The notes under the pieces were generated by a model, which saw only the letters and a program-made list of their open reading frames with translations, had not been told where the DNA came from and did no database searches. Shown piece after piece: positions 33,779-43,304 of a stretch of 64,000 nucleotides of DNA; positions within the stretch are counted from its first letter, which is position 1; every line of letters starts with the position of its first letter. The position numbers were made by a program, and so were the translations under genes. Source of the stretch: Roseateles puraquae (lineage in GTDB: Bacteria; Pseudomonadota; Gammaproteobacteria; Burkholderiales; Burkholderiaceae_C); contig NZ_NISI01000006.1 in NCBI RefSeq assembly GCF_002205845.1, positions 248,001 through 312,000 on the forward strand, read 5' to 3'.

Positions 33779-34321
33779 CTAGCGTCTCGGGCGCCCCGGC
33801 CGGGCCCGGGCCAGCTCGGGTGCGAACAGTTCCATCACCCGCAATTGCGCGCCGCCGCGGGTGAAGACGGAATTGCGCGACCACAGCATCTGCGCCGAGG
33901 CTGGCGCCCCGGTGGCCGCCAGCCACTGCCGCTCGGCATGCCGCCGGGTGTGGCCATGCCGGGCCAGCCGGCGGGGCTGCAGTTCGCTGCGGCTGATGGC
34001 AGGGTCGTCGTACAGCAGATGCGCCAGCGGCCGGGCGCCCAGGCCCTTGAGAGCGCGCCAGGGGCCGGTGGTGGCGCGCTGATGCACCGCAGAACGTGCC
34101 CAGACCAGCGGCTGGCCGTCCACCCGCAGGATGACCTCCCGCACCAGCGTCAGCCCGCGCGGTGGCAGGCCCAGCGCCGCACGTTCCAGCGCACGGAACG
34201 GCGCCACGCCCTGGCGCAGCACCTGCACCTCGAAGCGCTCGCCCAGACGCGCCAGACGCCGGCTCAGCGAGCCCGGCGCCCGCAGCCAGTCACGCAGGCT
34301 GTCGCGGGTGGCGATGCCCAC
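33779..34321 (-). CDS. ubiC: Chorismate--pyruvate lyase
   Basis: A 180-residue soluble enzyme that converts chorismate to 4-hydroxybenzoate, the first step of ubiquinone synthesis. It contains LTLVREVILRVDGQPLVWARSAV, LGARPLAHLLYDDP and the C-terminal LWSRNSVFTRGGAQLRVMELF, all diagnostic of UbiC. The start is GTG (34321) immediately after the ProC stop, so translation is coupled. It feeds the UbiA reaction encoded at 27154-28059. Confidence 0.9.
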   Translation of the reverse strand: MGIATRDSLRDWLRAPGSLSRRLARLGERFEVQVLRQGVAPFRALERAALGLPPRGLTLVREVILRVDGQPLVWARSAVHQRATTGPWRALKGLGARPLAHLLYDDPAISRSELQPRRLARHGHTRRHAERQWLAATGAPASAQMLWSRNSVFTRGGAQLRVMELFAPELARARPGRPRR

Positions 34322-35134
34322 TCAGCCGAACTCGCGGCCAAGTTCCGCCGCGCGCTGCTGAGCTGCGCGCACCGCACGGCGGATGGCGGCGTCCACACCG
34401 TCTGCCTGCAGCGACGTGATCGCCGCATGCGTCGTGCCGCCCTTGCTCGTGACCCGCTCGCGCAAGGTGGTGGGCGATTCATCGGAGCGCAGGCCCAGCG
34501 CCGCGGCACCACCGCAGGTGGCCAGCGCCAGGCGCCGGCCCTGCTCGGCGGTCAGGCCCATGTCCACGGCCGCGGCCATCATGGCCTCGACGAAGAAGAA
34601 GAAATAGGCCGGCCCCGACCCCGACAGCGCGGTGACCGCATCCAGGTCGTCCTCGCGGTCCACCCACAGGGTCTGCCCGGTCGGCTTGAGCAGTCGCTCC
34701 ACCGCCGCCCGCTCGTCGGCCGACACCGACGGCCGGGCATACAGGCCGGCGATGCCCTTGCCGATCAGGGCTGGCGTGTTGGGCATGCTGCGCACGACGC
34801 GCTCGCTGCCCGTCACACGCGCCAGGCTGTCCGACGGGATGCCGGCCATGACCGACAGATGCAAGGCGTGCGCCAACCAAGCCTGCAACGGTTCGGCCGC
34901 GGCCGTGAACAGCTGAGGCTTGACCGCCCAGACGATGGTGCCAGCCTGGGCCAGCGAGGCGTCACCTGCGGGCAGGGCCTCGATGCCGAGGTCGGCGCGC
35001 AGCTTGTCGCGCTGCGCCTCGTGCGGTTCCACGACGATGACGTCGTTCGCCTTGACCTGGCCCGCACGCAGCAGGCCGCCGAGGATGGCGCCGGCCATGT
35101 TGCCGCCGCCGATGAATGCCAGGGAAGAAGCCAT
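34322..35134 (-). CDS. proC: Pyrroline-5-carboxylate reductase
   Basis: A 270-residue last-step proline biosynthesis enzyme. It has an N-terminal Rossmann FIGGGNMAGAILGGLL, WAVKPQLF, VRSMPNTPALIGKGIAGLY and the substrate-site LSGSGPAYFFFFVEAMMAAAVDMGL. It has normal length and an intact ATG at 35134, with a -10-like CCCTAGACT on the minus strand (35142-35150) giving a very short leader. It is followed directly by ubiC, an operon seen in other beta-proteobacteria. Confidence 0.95.
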   Translation of the reverse strand: MASSLAFIGGGNMAGAILGGLLRAGQVKANDVIVVEPHEAQRDKLRADLGIEALPAGDASLAQAGTIVWAVKPQLFTAAAEPLQAWLAHALHLSVMAGIPSDSLARVTGSERVVRSMPNTPALIGKGIAGLYARPSVSADERAAVERLLKPTGQTLWVDREDDLDAVTALSGSGPAYFFFFVEAMMAAAVDMGLTAEQGRRLALATCGGAAALGLRSDESPTTLRERVTSKGGTTHAAITSLQADGVDAAIRRAVRAAQQRAAELGREFG

Positions 35135-35166
35135 GGGCGGCAGTCTAGGGCTTGTTCAGCAGGCGC

Positions 35167-37506
35167 TTAGACGATCAGCGCCCGCCGCTGCGCCTCGACC
35201 TGCTGCCTGACCTGCGACTGCAGCGCCACCACGCGCGGCAGCTCGCGCACGCTGGCCAGGGCCGGGTCATGCGGCACCGTCCAGGCCCGCCGCCAACCCA
35301 GGTTGACCGCCTCTTCCAGCAACGCCGCCGCCGCTTGCGGCCGCCCGCGCAGGGCTTCGATGCGGGCGCGCAGGAAGGGCCCGGTGTGCCAGGTGTTGCC
35401 CTGCTGGCGATAGCGCTTGAGGAAGGTCTCGGCCTGGGCGAGCAGCGGCTCGGCGCGCGCTGACTCCCCCAGGGCCACCCACACCGCCGCGGCATCGATC
35501 AGCGCATGGCGCCCATTGAAGGCATCCCAGTTGCCCCAGGCGGGCAGCGGGTCGGACAGCATCAGCCCCACGGCGGGCTCGAACAGGCGCCGAGCGCGCG
35601 ACAGGTCACCGAGCTGAACCCACAGCAGGGCCGTCTCGATCTCCAACTCGCGCGCACCGCTGGCGGGCAACTTCAGGCCTTCCAGCGTGCGGCGCAGCGC
35701 GGCCTCGTCGGCCAGCTGCAGGCGTGCAGCGCCCAGCCGCGATTCCGCCGGGTGGGCGGCCAGCGACTCGCTCTGCGCGAAGGCATGGCGCGCCTCGTCG
35801 GCCAGCCCGAGGTCAAGGTAGAGCCAGCCCAGCTGCAGCCACAGCGCATCGCGGCGCGGATCGATCACCAGCGCCTTGCGGTAGCCCTGCACCGCCTCGC
35901 CCAGCTGGCCGCGGGCGTAGCCCACCAGCCCGAGGCCCCAGGCGCCATTGGCATGCCGGGGCGCCAGCGTCATGGCACGTCGGTAATGGGCCTGAGCGGC
36001 GTCGAAGCGGCCGGCGTAGGTGGCCGCCAGGCCCAGCAGATGCTGCACCTGCACCGCAAGCGGGCTGAGCTGCGCCGCCCGCTCCAACAGCGGCAGGGCC
36101 GCCACCGGGCGCCCGTCGTCCATCTCGTTCTTGGCCATCCAGCCGAGCAGGGTCACGTCACTGGGCGACTGCTGCAGGGCCGGCGCCAACCAGCGCCGGG
36201 CCTCGTCGTGCAGGCTGAGGTTGGCCTTGAGATGCCCCTGCAGGCCCTGGGCGAGCGGCAGGTCGGGGGCCAGCTGCAGGGCGCGGTCGATCAGGGGCTG
36301 CGCGCGGGCGTCCATGTCGCGCAGGGACAGGCCGCCGCCGTAGTGGAACTGGGCGATCCAGGTCGCCGCCTGGCCGACATAGGCCGGCGCGAAACCGGCA
36401 TCGCGATCGATGGCCCGCTGGAAATACTCGCGTGCCTTCAGGATGCCCGGCAGCTGCGCGCTGCGCTGGTGCTGCAGGCCGGTCAGGTAGAGCTCGTAGG
36501 CATCCGGCGCCGCGGGGGGTGTCGCCCGCGCCACCGGCGTCGCGCCCAGCGCCTGCAGCGCCTGGTTGGCCACCTGCACCGCCAGCCGGCTCAGGTCGGC
36601 CAGTTCGACCTCCAACGCCTGCTGCCAGACCAGTCGCAGGCGCGGCAGGCCGTGCAGGTGCAGGCTCAGGCTGACCCGTTGTGCCGAACGCGTCAGCTCG
36701 CCGCCGAGCACATGGGTCACGAAGCGCTGCTCGGCCAGCGGCTGCAGCGCATCGGGGCTGTCGAACTGGAAGGAGGTCGCTCGCGCCAGCACGCGCACCT
36801 GGCCGTGCGCGGTCAGCGCGCCAATGACCTGCTCGGCCAGGCCCTCGGCCAGCGGCTGCTCGAGCTTGTGCGCCGAGGTGTCCTTGAAGGGCAGCACCGC
36901 CAGGCGCACCTGGTCAGGCGGCATCTGCGCGGCGCGGGGCCACCACCACACCGCGCCGCCGGCGGCCGCCAGCGCGGTCAAGCCGCCGCCCAGCAGCCAG
37001 CCGCGCCGGCGAGGACCAGGCTGCGATGTGCGCGCCGCCACCTCCGCCGGCTGGGGCGCCGGGCTGACTGCCGGCGGCTGGACCGGTGCCGCTGCCGCTG
37101 GCTCGGCTGGCACCGGTGCCCGCGGCACCCGCACCGGCTGCACCACCGCCACCAGCCGGTAGCCCTTGCGCGGCACCGTGGCGATGTAGCGCGGGCGGCT
37201 GGCGTCGTCGCCGAGCACCTGGCGTAACTGAGACACCGCCTGGTAGACCGAACTCTGGGTCACGACCAGATCGGCCCAGACCTCGGTCAGCAGCTCGTCG
37301 ACCGTCAGCACCTCACCCGGGCGCTGGGCCAGCGCGGCCAGCAGGCGCATGTTGCGCGGCTCGATCTTCACGATCTCGTCGCCCCGGCGCAGCTCGTCCA
37401 GCCGGCTGTCGGCCAGCCAGTCACCGATGAGCCACTGTTCCGCGGGCGCCTGCGAAGCGTCCGGCTCCGTCGATCGCACGTCACCCCCCGGGTTGAATGG
37501 CTGCAT
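35167..37506 (-). CDS. CadC-like winged-helix regulator with TPR sensor region
   Basis: A 779-residue membrane regulator. The N-terminal OmpR-type winged helix is at about residues 25-115 (LLAALAQRPGEVLTVDELLTEVW, VYQAVSQLRQVLGDD, YIATVPRKGYRLV), followed by a Pro/Ala linker. A transmembrane helix is near 168-190 (GWLLGGGLTALAAAGGAVWWW). A periplasmic part of alpha/beta plus many TPR-like helices extends to the C-terminus. The arrangement matches CadC/ToxR-type one-component regulators. It is divergent from a SARP-like ATPase gene; the 235-bp shared spacer probably holds targets of one or both. Signal unknown. Confidence 0.85.
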   Translation of the reverse strand: MQPFNPGGDVRSTEPDASQAPAEQWLIGDWLADSRLDELRRGDEIVKIEPRNMRLLAALAQRPGEVLTVDELLTEVWADLVVTQSSVYQAVSQLRQVLGDDASRPRYIATVPRKGYRLVAVVQPVRVPRAPVPAEPAAAAPVQPPAVSPAPQPAEVAARTSQPGPRRRGWLLGGGLTALAAAGGAVWWWPRAAQMPPDQVRLAVLPFKDTSAHKLEQPLAEGLAEQVIGALTAHGQVRVLARATSFQFDSPDALQPLAEQRFVTHVLGGELTRSAQRVSLSLHLHGLPRLRLVWQQALEVELADLSRLAVQVANQALQALGATPVARATPPAAPDAYELYLTGLQHQRSAQLPGILKAREYFQRAIDRDAGFAPAYVGQAATWIAQFHYGGGLSLRDMDARAQPLIDRALQLAPDLPLAQGLQGHLKANLSLHDEARRWLAPALQQSPSDVTLLGWMAKNEMDDGRPVAALPLLERAAQLSPLAVQVQHLLGLAATYAGRFDAAQAHYRRAMTLAPRHANGAWGLGLVGYARGQLGEAVQGYRKALVIDPRRDALWLQLGWLYLDLGLADEARHAFAQSESLAAHPAESRLGAARLQLADEAALRRTLEGLKLPASGARELEIETALLWVQLGDLSRARRLFEPAVGLMLSDPLPAWGNWDAFNGRHALIDAAAVWVALGESARAEPLLAQAETFLKRYRQQGNTWHTGPFLRARIEALRGRPQAAAALLEEAVNLGWRRAWTVPHDPALASVRELPRVVALQSQVRQQVEAQRRALIV

Positions 37507-37530
37507 AAGTCGTTGTTTTCACTGCAGAAA

Positions 37531-37557
37531 TTCTCTCTTGAGGCAAGCCTCAGAGAA
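37531..37557. promoter_or_regulatory. Bulged hairpin in the divergent regulator spacer
   Basis: An inverted repeat ttctct-ct-tgagg / cctca-gagaa with a two-base bulge lies 25 bp upstream of the CadC-like start and about 185 bp before the SARP-like ATPase gene. It may be an operator for the winged-helix regulator; no further evidence. Confidence 0.35.
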
Positions 37558-37741
37558 GGTTGAGGACATCCGTGTCGCCGCTCGACAGCATGCGTCACAC
37601 GCGGCACGGCCGGCGCGGCGGCGCAGCCGGGCCCCACCGCCCACTGCCGCGCAGTATCCGAAGAACCCAGGCCCCGCAGCGTCCCCTTTTTGAGGGCGGC
37701 ATGCGGCGCCCACCTGCCGACCGACATTCCGACACCCGTCC

Positions 37742-40700
37742 ATGCTGCGCCTGCTGACCGTTCCCGCCTGGGCCCCCGAGGGCGCCGCGCCGCACCGCCT
37801 GCCAGCCACCGTGCCTGGCGCCCTCGTCCTGGTGCTGGCCCTGCAGGGCGACACCGGCATGCCGCGCGAGCGGCTGGCGGCGCTGTTCTGGCCCGACGCC
37901 GCGCCGGCCGATGCGCTGCATCACCTGCGCGTGAACCTGCACCGCGCCCGCACCCTGCTGCGCGGCTGGGGCTTTGCCGAGCACTTGCGGGCCGAGGGCA
38001 CGCACCTGCACCTGACGCTGCCCACCGACCTGACCGACGACGCCGGCGCCAGCGCGCCGCCCGACGCGCAGGACTGGCTGGCCGGCTGGCGGCTGAGTGG
38101 CTACGAAGGCTTCGAGGCCTGGCGGCGAGAAACCGCTCAGGCCCTGCACCGGCGCTGGCTGCAACGACAGCGCCAGCAGCCCGCGGCCGCCCCCGCCAGC
38201 CCGCCGCCGCCCGCGCGTGAGGCCGAGCACGAGGCCCTGCGCACCAGCACGGCGCCCGCCCTGCTGCTGCTGGGTGAGCCCGGGGCCGGCAAGACCACGC
38301 TGCTCAGCGCCGCTTTCCCACAGGCACCCTGCCTGCGCGGGCTGGAAGGGCTGCACGGCATGCCCTACCGGCCGCTGCTCGACGCCCTGCGCACCCGCAT
38401 GCCCACCCTGCAGGCCGCCGTCGACGACCCCCGCGGGGCGCTGGGCGCCTACCGCCTGGACCTGGCGCGCCTGCTGCCCGAACTCGCCCCGGACGAACCC
38501 CTGCCCCCGCTGGACGCGCTGACCGCCCAGGCCCGGCTGACGGAGGCGCTGGCGCGCGCCTTCGAGGCCCTGGGCCCCGTGCTGCTGGTGGACGACCTGC
38601 AATGGTGCGACCCCGCCACCGTCGAGTGGCTGCTCATGCTGGCCCAGGGAGATCGCCTGCGGTGGCGTGCCGCGGCTCGCTGCCACGACATGCCGACCGC
38701 CACCACGCAGGCCCTGCGCCCGCTGGTGGATGCCGGGCGGCTGCTGACCCTGTCGCTGGCGCCGCTGACCCGGGCCGAGCTCGCCGCCGTCTGCCGCGCC
38801 CGCTGGCCGGGCAGCAACTTCGCCGACACCGCTCTGGACCAGCTCCATGCGCTGAGCGCCGGCAACCCCTTCGCCCTGAACGAGCTGGTCGCCGCAGGCG
38901 CTCCTGCACAGGCCTTGGGGCAGTCGCTGCCCGAACGTGTCCAGCAGATGGTGCAGCGGCGGCTGCAGGCCCTCCCACCCCTGGCGGCCCAGGCCGTGGA
39001 GGCAGCCGCCGTGATGGTGCAGCCCGCGCCCGCACAAGCCCTGCGCCACCTGCTGGGCCTGCCAGCCGGCGACGCAGGCGACGCCGCCTGCCAGCAGGCG
39101 CTGGCGCAAGCGCTGGACGCCGGCATGCTCGCCGAGCAGGCCGCCGGCCTGGCCTGCGCGCACGACCTCATCCGCCAGGCCACGGCCGCCCAGCTGGGCG
39201 ACGCGCGCCGGCTCAGCCTGCATCGCCACGCCGCGCTGTGGCTGGGCACGCGGCCGGAGGCCGACGCCATGACCGTGGCCGAGCACTGGCGCACCGCCGG
39301 TGAGCCGCAAACGGCACTGGCGTGGCGACATCGCGGCGCCGAACAACTCAAGGCGCGTGGCCGCTACGACGAAGCCTGCGCCGTCTGGCGCGAGGTGGCC
39401 GACGAATCGCTGGACCTGACCCAGTCGCTGCTCGCCCGACTGGAGCTGGCCGCCTGCGATCTGTTCGAAGACCTCGCACGGGGCGAGCAGGCCTTGAACG
39501 CCATCCGCGCCCAGTTGGACGGTGTGAGCGACCCGGCGCAGCGCCAGCTGATGGAAGGCCGGCTGCGCGCCGCGCTGGTGGACAACCGCGTCTTCGCGGG
39601 TGACCTGGCCAGCGCCGGCAGGCACGCCGCGCGGCTGCGGGAGCTGCTGCCCGAGCTGCCCACGCGAGAGCGCATCCAGGCTTGCGAGGTGCTCATCGAG
39701 CTGGCCATGCGCGAGCCCGACATTCCGGCCGCCTGGGCGCTGCTGGCCCAGCTGCGCGAACTCGCGCCACGGCTGCCGTCCGTGCTCAGCTTCGAAGGCC
39801 AGATCCACTGGTTCGGCGGCCATGTGCGTGCGGCGCACGACGCGCTGGCCCGGCTGCTGCAGCGCCACCCCGACTACTGCCGCGGCCTGACCGTCGAGAA
39901 CGACCTCGCCGTGATGCTGCACACGCTGGGCGAATTGGCGACCGCCGAAGACATGGCCCGCCGCAGCCTGCGGAGCTGGGCCGGTGTGATGCACACCGAA
40001 TGCCTGTCCAGCCTGGTACTCGGCAGCGTGCTGACCTCCGCCGGCCGCCACGCCGACGCGCAGGCCAGCCTCCAGCGCGCCCTGAGCCTGGCGCAGGCCC
40101 AGTCCAGCGCACTGTTCGAGGCCGAGGCCCGGGTGCGCCTGGCCCGGCTGCACCTGCAATGCGGCCGGCCGGCGGAGGCCGCCGGGCTGCTGGCCGCCGC
40201 TGCACCGCTGTTGCGCGACGCCGAGGAGCCGCTGCGCGTGTCGAACTGGGTGCTGATGGCCACGCTCAAGGCCACCGCCAATGGCCACGCCCCCGCCCCA
40301 CAGGATATCGACCGCCTGCGGGCCGCCAGCGCCCGGCTCCAGCACCCCTTGGTGCAAGCGCGCGAGGCCCGCGTGGATGCCGAACTGGCGCTCATCGCGG
40401 GTGACGGCACGGCCGCCCTGGCCGCCGCCGACCGCCAGGCGGCCGTGGCCCGCAGCCACGGACTGCAGGAATGGGCCACCGAGGCCGCCTTGCTGGCTCT
40501 GCGCGCCCGCCGCCTGCTGGGCGAGCCCGCCGCCAAGCTGCGCCCGCTCGCGCAGGACATCGAGGCCCAGGCCGCAGCCCAGGGCTATGCCGACCTGCGC
40601 TGGCGTGCGGCGGCCTGGCTGGCCGCGCATGGCGGCACGGCGGCCGATGGACGTCGGGCACGGGCCGCCCTCTCGAGGCTGCGGGGCAGCGAGCGCCCCT

Positions 40701-40750
40701 CGCTGTTCAACGCCGACGTCGCCGCGACGCGGGAGCCCCGGTGGGCCTGA
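37742..40750 (+). CDS. SARP-like regulator with AAA-type ATPase and TPR array
   Basis: A 1002-residue cytoplasmic protein. Residues 1-140 resemble a SARP/BTAD head (LVLVLALQGDTGMPRERLAALFWPD, HHLRVNLHRARTLLRGWG). A STAND-like ATPase follows, with P-loop GEPGAGKTT (Lys184) and Walker B VLLVDDLQWCDPAT. After residue ~480 come long TPR-type repeats with no C-terminal LuxR helix-turn-helix. This architecture fits AfsR/MalT-like signalling regulators. It lies 158 bp upstream of and in the same direction as the PEP-CTERM operon, making it a candidate activator. Effector unknown. Confidence 0.8.
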   Translation: MLRLLTVPAWAPEGAAPHRLPATVPGALVLVLALQGDTGMPRERLAALFWPDAAPADALHHLRVNLHRARTLLRGWGFAEHLRAEGTHLHLTLPTDLTDDAGASAPPDAQDWLAGWRLSGYEGFEAWRRETAQALHRRWLQRQRQQPAAAPASPPPPAREAEHEALRTSTAPALLLLGEPGAGKTTLLSAAFPQAPCLRGLEGLHGMPYRPLLDALRTRMPTLQAAVDDPRGALGAYRLDLARLLPELAPDEPLPPLDALTAQARLTEALARAFEALGPVLLVDDLQWCDPATVEWLLMLAQGDRLRWRAAARCHDMPTATTQALRPLVDAGRLLTLSLAPLTRAELAAVCRARWPGSNFADTALDQLHALSAGNPFALNELVAAGAPAQALGQSLPERVQQMVQRRLQALPPLAAQAVEAAAVMVQPAPAQALRHLLGLPAGDAGDAACQQALAQALDAGMLAEQAAGLACAHDLIRQATAAQLGDARRLSLHRHAALWLGTRPEADAMTVAEHWRTAGEPQTALAWRHRGAEQLKARGRYDEACAVWREVADESLDLTQSLLARLELAACDLFEDLARGEQALNAIRAQLDGVSDPAQRQLMEGRLRAALVDNRVFAGDLASAGRHAARLRELLPELPTRERIQACEVLIELAMREPDIPAAWALLAQLRELAPRLPSVLSFEGQIHWFGGHVRAAHDALARLLQRHPDYCRGLTVENDLAVMLHTLGELATAEDMARRSLRSWAGVMHTECLSSLVLGSVLTSAGRHADAQASLQRALSLAQAQSSALFEAEARVRLARLHLQCGRPAEAAGLLAAAAPLLRDAEEPLRVSNWVLMATLKATANGHAPAPQDIDRLRAASARLQHPLVQAREARVDAELALIAGDGTAALAAADRQAAVARSHGLQEWATEAALLALRARRLLGEPAAKLRPLAQDIEAQAAAQGYADLRWRAAAWLAAHGGTAADGRRARAALSRLRGSERPSLFNADVAATREPRWA

Positions 40751-40908
40751 CCGCCTCTCCTCCCCCATCCGCGGGGGCGCCACGAGGCGGCCAAGCCGCA
40801 GCGGAGACCACGGCTGAGACGCCGCTGAGACGCCCGCCGGACAGCATGACAGCCAGACCGATACGCCCCGACAGCCGGGGCACCGCCCTTTCAGGAGAGG
40901 ACCGCTGC

Positions 40909-41610
40909 ATGACCCCCACCCCCGTCGCCTTCCCCCGCACGCCGATGCCCACCGCGCGCCGCACGCTCGCGCTGCTGGCCACGCTGTGCGCCGCCGCCAG
41001 CGCCCAGGCCGACACCCGCGTCTACACCAGCGAGGCCGAGTTCCTGGCGGCCCTGGCTGGCACGCGGACCGAGACCTTCAACCAGTTCAACCGCGACATC
41101 TCCATCGCGTCCGACCACCCGGCTTCCAGCGGCAACTTCGGCGGCGACTTCACGTTGCAAGGCGGCTGGATGATCGACGCCCCGCAGACGCTGAGGGACA
41201 TCGACGGCAGCACCAACCTGTTCTTCGGCATGAGCCCGGGCAGCTGGGCCGACATGAGCTTCAGCACGCCGCTGCGCGCCTTCGGCGCCTGGTTCAACGG
41301 GGTGCCGCCGACCTTCATCATCGACGCCAACAGCCTGGAGGGCTACGGCTCCTACCGGCGCGTCGCCCGGCTGGAGCCTACCGGCAGCGGCCTGCAGTTC
41401 ATCGGCTTCACGTCCGACCAGACGTTCAACCGCCTCGTGTTCGAGAGCGCCGGCTGCTGCTCGACCAGCTTCGCCATCGACAACCTGAGCTATGCCACGG
41501 CCCTGGCCCCGGTGCCCGAGCCCGAGACCTGGGGGCTGATGGGCCTGGGCCTGGCCGGGCTGGCGGCCTGGACGCGCCGTCCCGGCCAGCGGCGCCCACG
41601 CCGCGGCTGA
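40909..41610 (+). CDS. PEP-CTERM sorted exported protein
   Basis: A 233-residue secreted protein. The signal peptide is around residues 16-34 (ARRTLALLATLCAAASAQA), then a single beta-sandwich-like domain (FNQFNRDISIASDHPASSG...FGAWFNG...RLVFESAGCCSTSFAIDNLSYA). The C-terminal PEP-CTERM signal is VPEPETWGLMGLGLAGLAAW plus RR. Such tails are cut by an exosortase, absent from this window. The start at 40909 follows AGGAGAGG. It is first in a four-gene operon (gaps 30, 44 and 24 bp). Confidence 0.85.
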   Translation: MTPTPVAFPRTPMPTARRTLALLATLCAAASAQADTRVYTSEAEFLAALAGTRTETFNQFNRDISIASDHPASSGNFGGDFTLQGGWMIDAPQTLRDIDGSTNLFFGMSPGSWADMSFSTPLRAFGAWFNGVPPTFIIDANSLEGYGSYRRVARLEPTGSGLQFIGFTSDQTFNRLVFESAGCCSTSFAIDNLSYATALAPVPEPETWGLMGLGLAGLAAWTRRPGQRRPRRG

Positions 41611-41640
41611 CGCGCACGACACCTGGCCCGGGAGAACGCC

Positions 41641-42522
41641 ATGTCCAAGTCCCTCGATGAGCTCCTCACCAAGCTGCCCGAGTGGCTGGGCGAGTTCACG
41701 CGCACGCTGGCCCACCCGAGCCGCGTGCTGGCGGAGCAGCTCAGCACCGCCGCACCCGCCAGCGGCGAAGCCGGCGGCCCAGCGCCAGGCAAGCCGATGC
41801 AGGACGGCGCGGCCTTCCTGATCCTGTCCTTCGCCGTGGCGGCGGGCGTGGCCATCGCCTTCCCCGTCGCCAGCATGGATTCGCTCGACGCGACCCCGTC
41901 CGACGGCGTGCTGGCCCGCAGCGCGGTGGTGCTGCGCCACCTGTTCGTCTTCCTGGCCGCGGCCGCCATCGTGCATGGCGCCAGCAGGCTGCTGGGCAAC
42001 CGGCAGGCCTTCGCCGGCTTCTTCGGTGCGGTGGCGCGCTTCGGCGGCGCCACGCTCGTGCTGCTGGCGCTGGCCGGCGCCCTGACCAACATCGGCATGG
42101 CCGACCCCGTCGCCGCGCGCAACTGGCAGGAGCTGCGCCAGATCACGCAGCAGATGGGCGAGGGCGCCCGCACGCTGGCATGCGCCGCCGACGCCAAGAC
42201 AGGCGTGCCGGCGCCGGGCGCCGCGGTGCCGTCACTGGACCCGGCGCAGCTGGCCCGCGGCCAGGCGCTCTACCTCGACACCGCCGCGCGCCCGCTGATG
42301 CTGGTGGCCAGCGGCCTGGAGTTCCTCTGCCTGCTGGCGCTCACCGTCTGGCTGGGCTGGGTCTGGTGGCGCTATCTGCGGGTGAGCCAACTGACCCCCG
42401 CCCGCGCGCTGGCGGCCAGCGCGCTGGGTGTCACGGGGCTGGGGGCAGGCTATCTGGTGCTGGTGCTCATCGACAGCGGCCAAAGGGTGTCCTCGCTCAT
42501 GCAGACCTGCCCGCAGCCCTGA
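41641..42522 (+). CDS. Five-helix membrane protein, possibly Yip1-like
   Basis: A 293-residue protein with a soluble N-terminus (MSKSLDELLTKLPEWLGEFTRTLAHPSRVL). Five hydrophobic helices follow at about 58-78, 95-115, 130-150, 220-240 and 255-275. The short N-terminal amphipathic segment before five helices resembles bacterial Yip1-domain proteins, but by pattern only. It is embedded between two PEP-CTERM genes in one operon, so it may help in membrane handling of those exported proteins. Confidence 0.7.
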   Translation: MSKSLDELLTKLPEWLGEFTRTLAHPSRVLAEQLSTAAPASGEAGGPAPGKPMQDGAAFLILSFAVAAGVAIAFPVASMDSLDATPSDGVLARSAVVLRHLFVFLAAAAIVHGASRLLGNRQAFAGFFGAVARFGGATLVLLALAGALTNIGMADPVAARNWQELRQITQQMGEGARTLACAADAKTGVPAPGAAVPSLDPAQLARGQALYLDTAARPLMLVASGLEFLCLLALTVWLGWVWWRYLRVSQLTPARALAASALGVTGLGAGYLVLVLIDSGQRVSSLMQTCPQP

Positions 42523-42566
42523 GTTCCATCGCACCGTTCTTACCTCGCATCCATGGGAGATTCACC

Positions 42567-43280
42567 ATGAAGAAGTTGCTCCAACCTCGCTTGCTGGCCG
42601 CCGCGGCACTCGCCGCCGGGGCTGCACCGGCCACGGCCGCCACGCCGGTGTTCGTGAACCCGACCACGCCGTACCTGTCGAGCGCCGACATCCCCGTGGG
42701 CTTCTACTTCGGCGGCGCGCCCACGCTGCTGGACACGCTGGAAGACGGCAGCCTGGATGCCAGCCTCACCGGCACCCACGGCGTGCTGCTGGACGTGGGC
42801 TTCGGCGGCGCACGCGACTCGGTGGACGCCGACGATGGCCTCATTGACGGCAACTGCGGGCCGCAGACCGCGGGGCGCTGCGTCAGCTGGTTCAACGGCA
42901 ACGGCGCGGAGGGCGTGACCTTCACCTTCGTCGGCAGCGGCGCCATGCCGACCGCCTTCGGCCTGGTTTGGACAGATGGCGGCGGCATCGTCACCTTCAG
43001 CGCCATCGGCGCCGATGGCCAGAGCCTGGGCAGCATCAACGCCAGCGGCTTTGCGGATGGCAGCTTCGGCGGCACCACCGGTGAAGACCGCTTCTTCGGC
43101 GTGCAGTTCGCCGGGGGCATCCGGTCCATCACCATCACCAACAGCAGCGGCGGCATCGAGGTCGACCACATCCAGTACGGCGCCATGGCGCCGGTGCCCG
43201 AGCCGGGCAGCTGGGCGCTGCTGGCCGCCGGTCTGGCCGGGATGGCCGGCTGCAAGCGCCGCCACACCGCCCGCGCTTGA
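42567..43280 (+). CDS. PEP-CTERM sorted exported protein
   Basis: A 237-residue secreted protein. The signal peptide is MKKLLQPRLLAAAALAAGAAPATA, then a compact beta-rich domain (VGFYFGGAPTLLDTLEDG, FGLVWTDGGGIVTFSAIGADG, ITNSSGGIEVDHIQYG). The C-terminal sorting signal is VPEPGSWALLAAGLAGMAG followed by CKRR. The start ATG follows GGGAGA with six bases spacing. It is a companion of the flanking PEP-CTERM genes, probably co-exported and exosortase-processed. The role may be in biofilm or extracellular matrix, as proposed for the family. Confidence 0.85.
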   Translation: MKKLLQPRLLAAAALAAGAAPATAATPVFVNPTTPYLSSADIPVGFYFGGAPTLLDTLEDGSLDASLTGTHGVLLDVGFGGARDSVDADDGLIDGNCGPQTAGRCVSWFNGNGAEGVTFTFVGSGAMPTAFGLVWTDGGGIVTFSAIGADGQSLGSINASGFADGSFGGTTGEDRFFGVQFAGGIRSITITNSSGGIEVDHIQYGAMAPVPEPGSWALLAAGLAGMAGCKRRHTARA

Positions 43281-43304
43281 GATCCGACGTCAAGGAGCCC
43301 ACCC

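Noticed and set aside
37595-40783. Long frame (1062 residues) antisense to the SARP-like ATPase
   Set aside because: Shadow of the sense gene; no domain or ribosome site.
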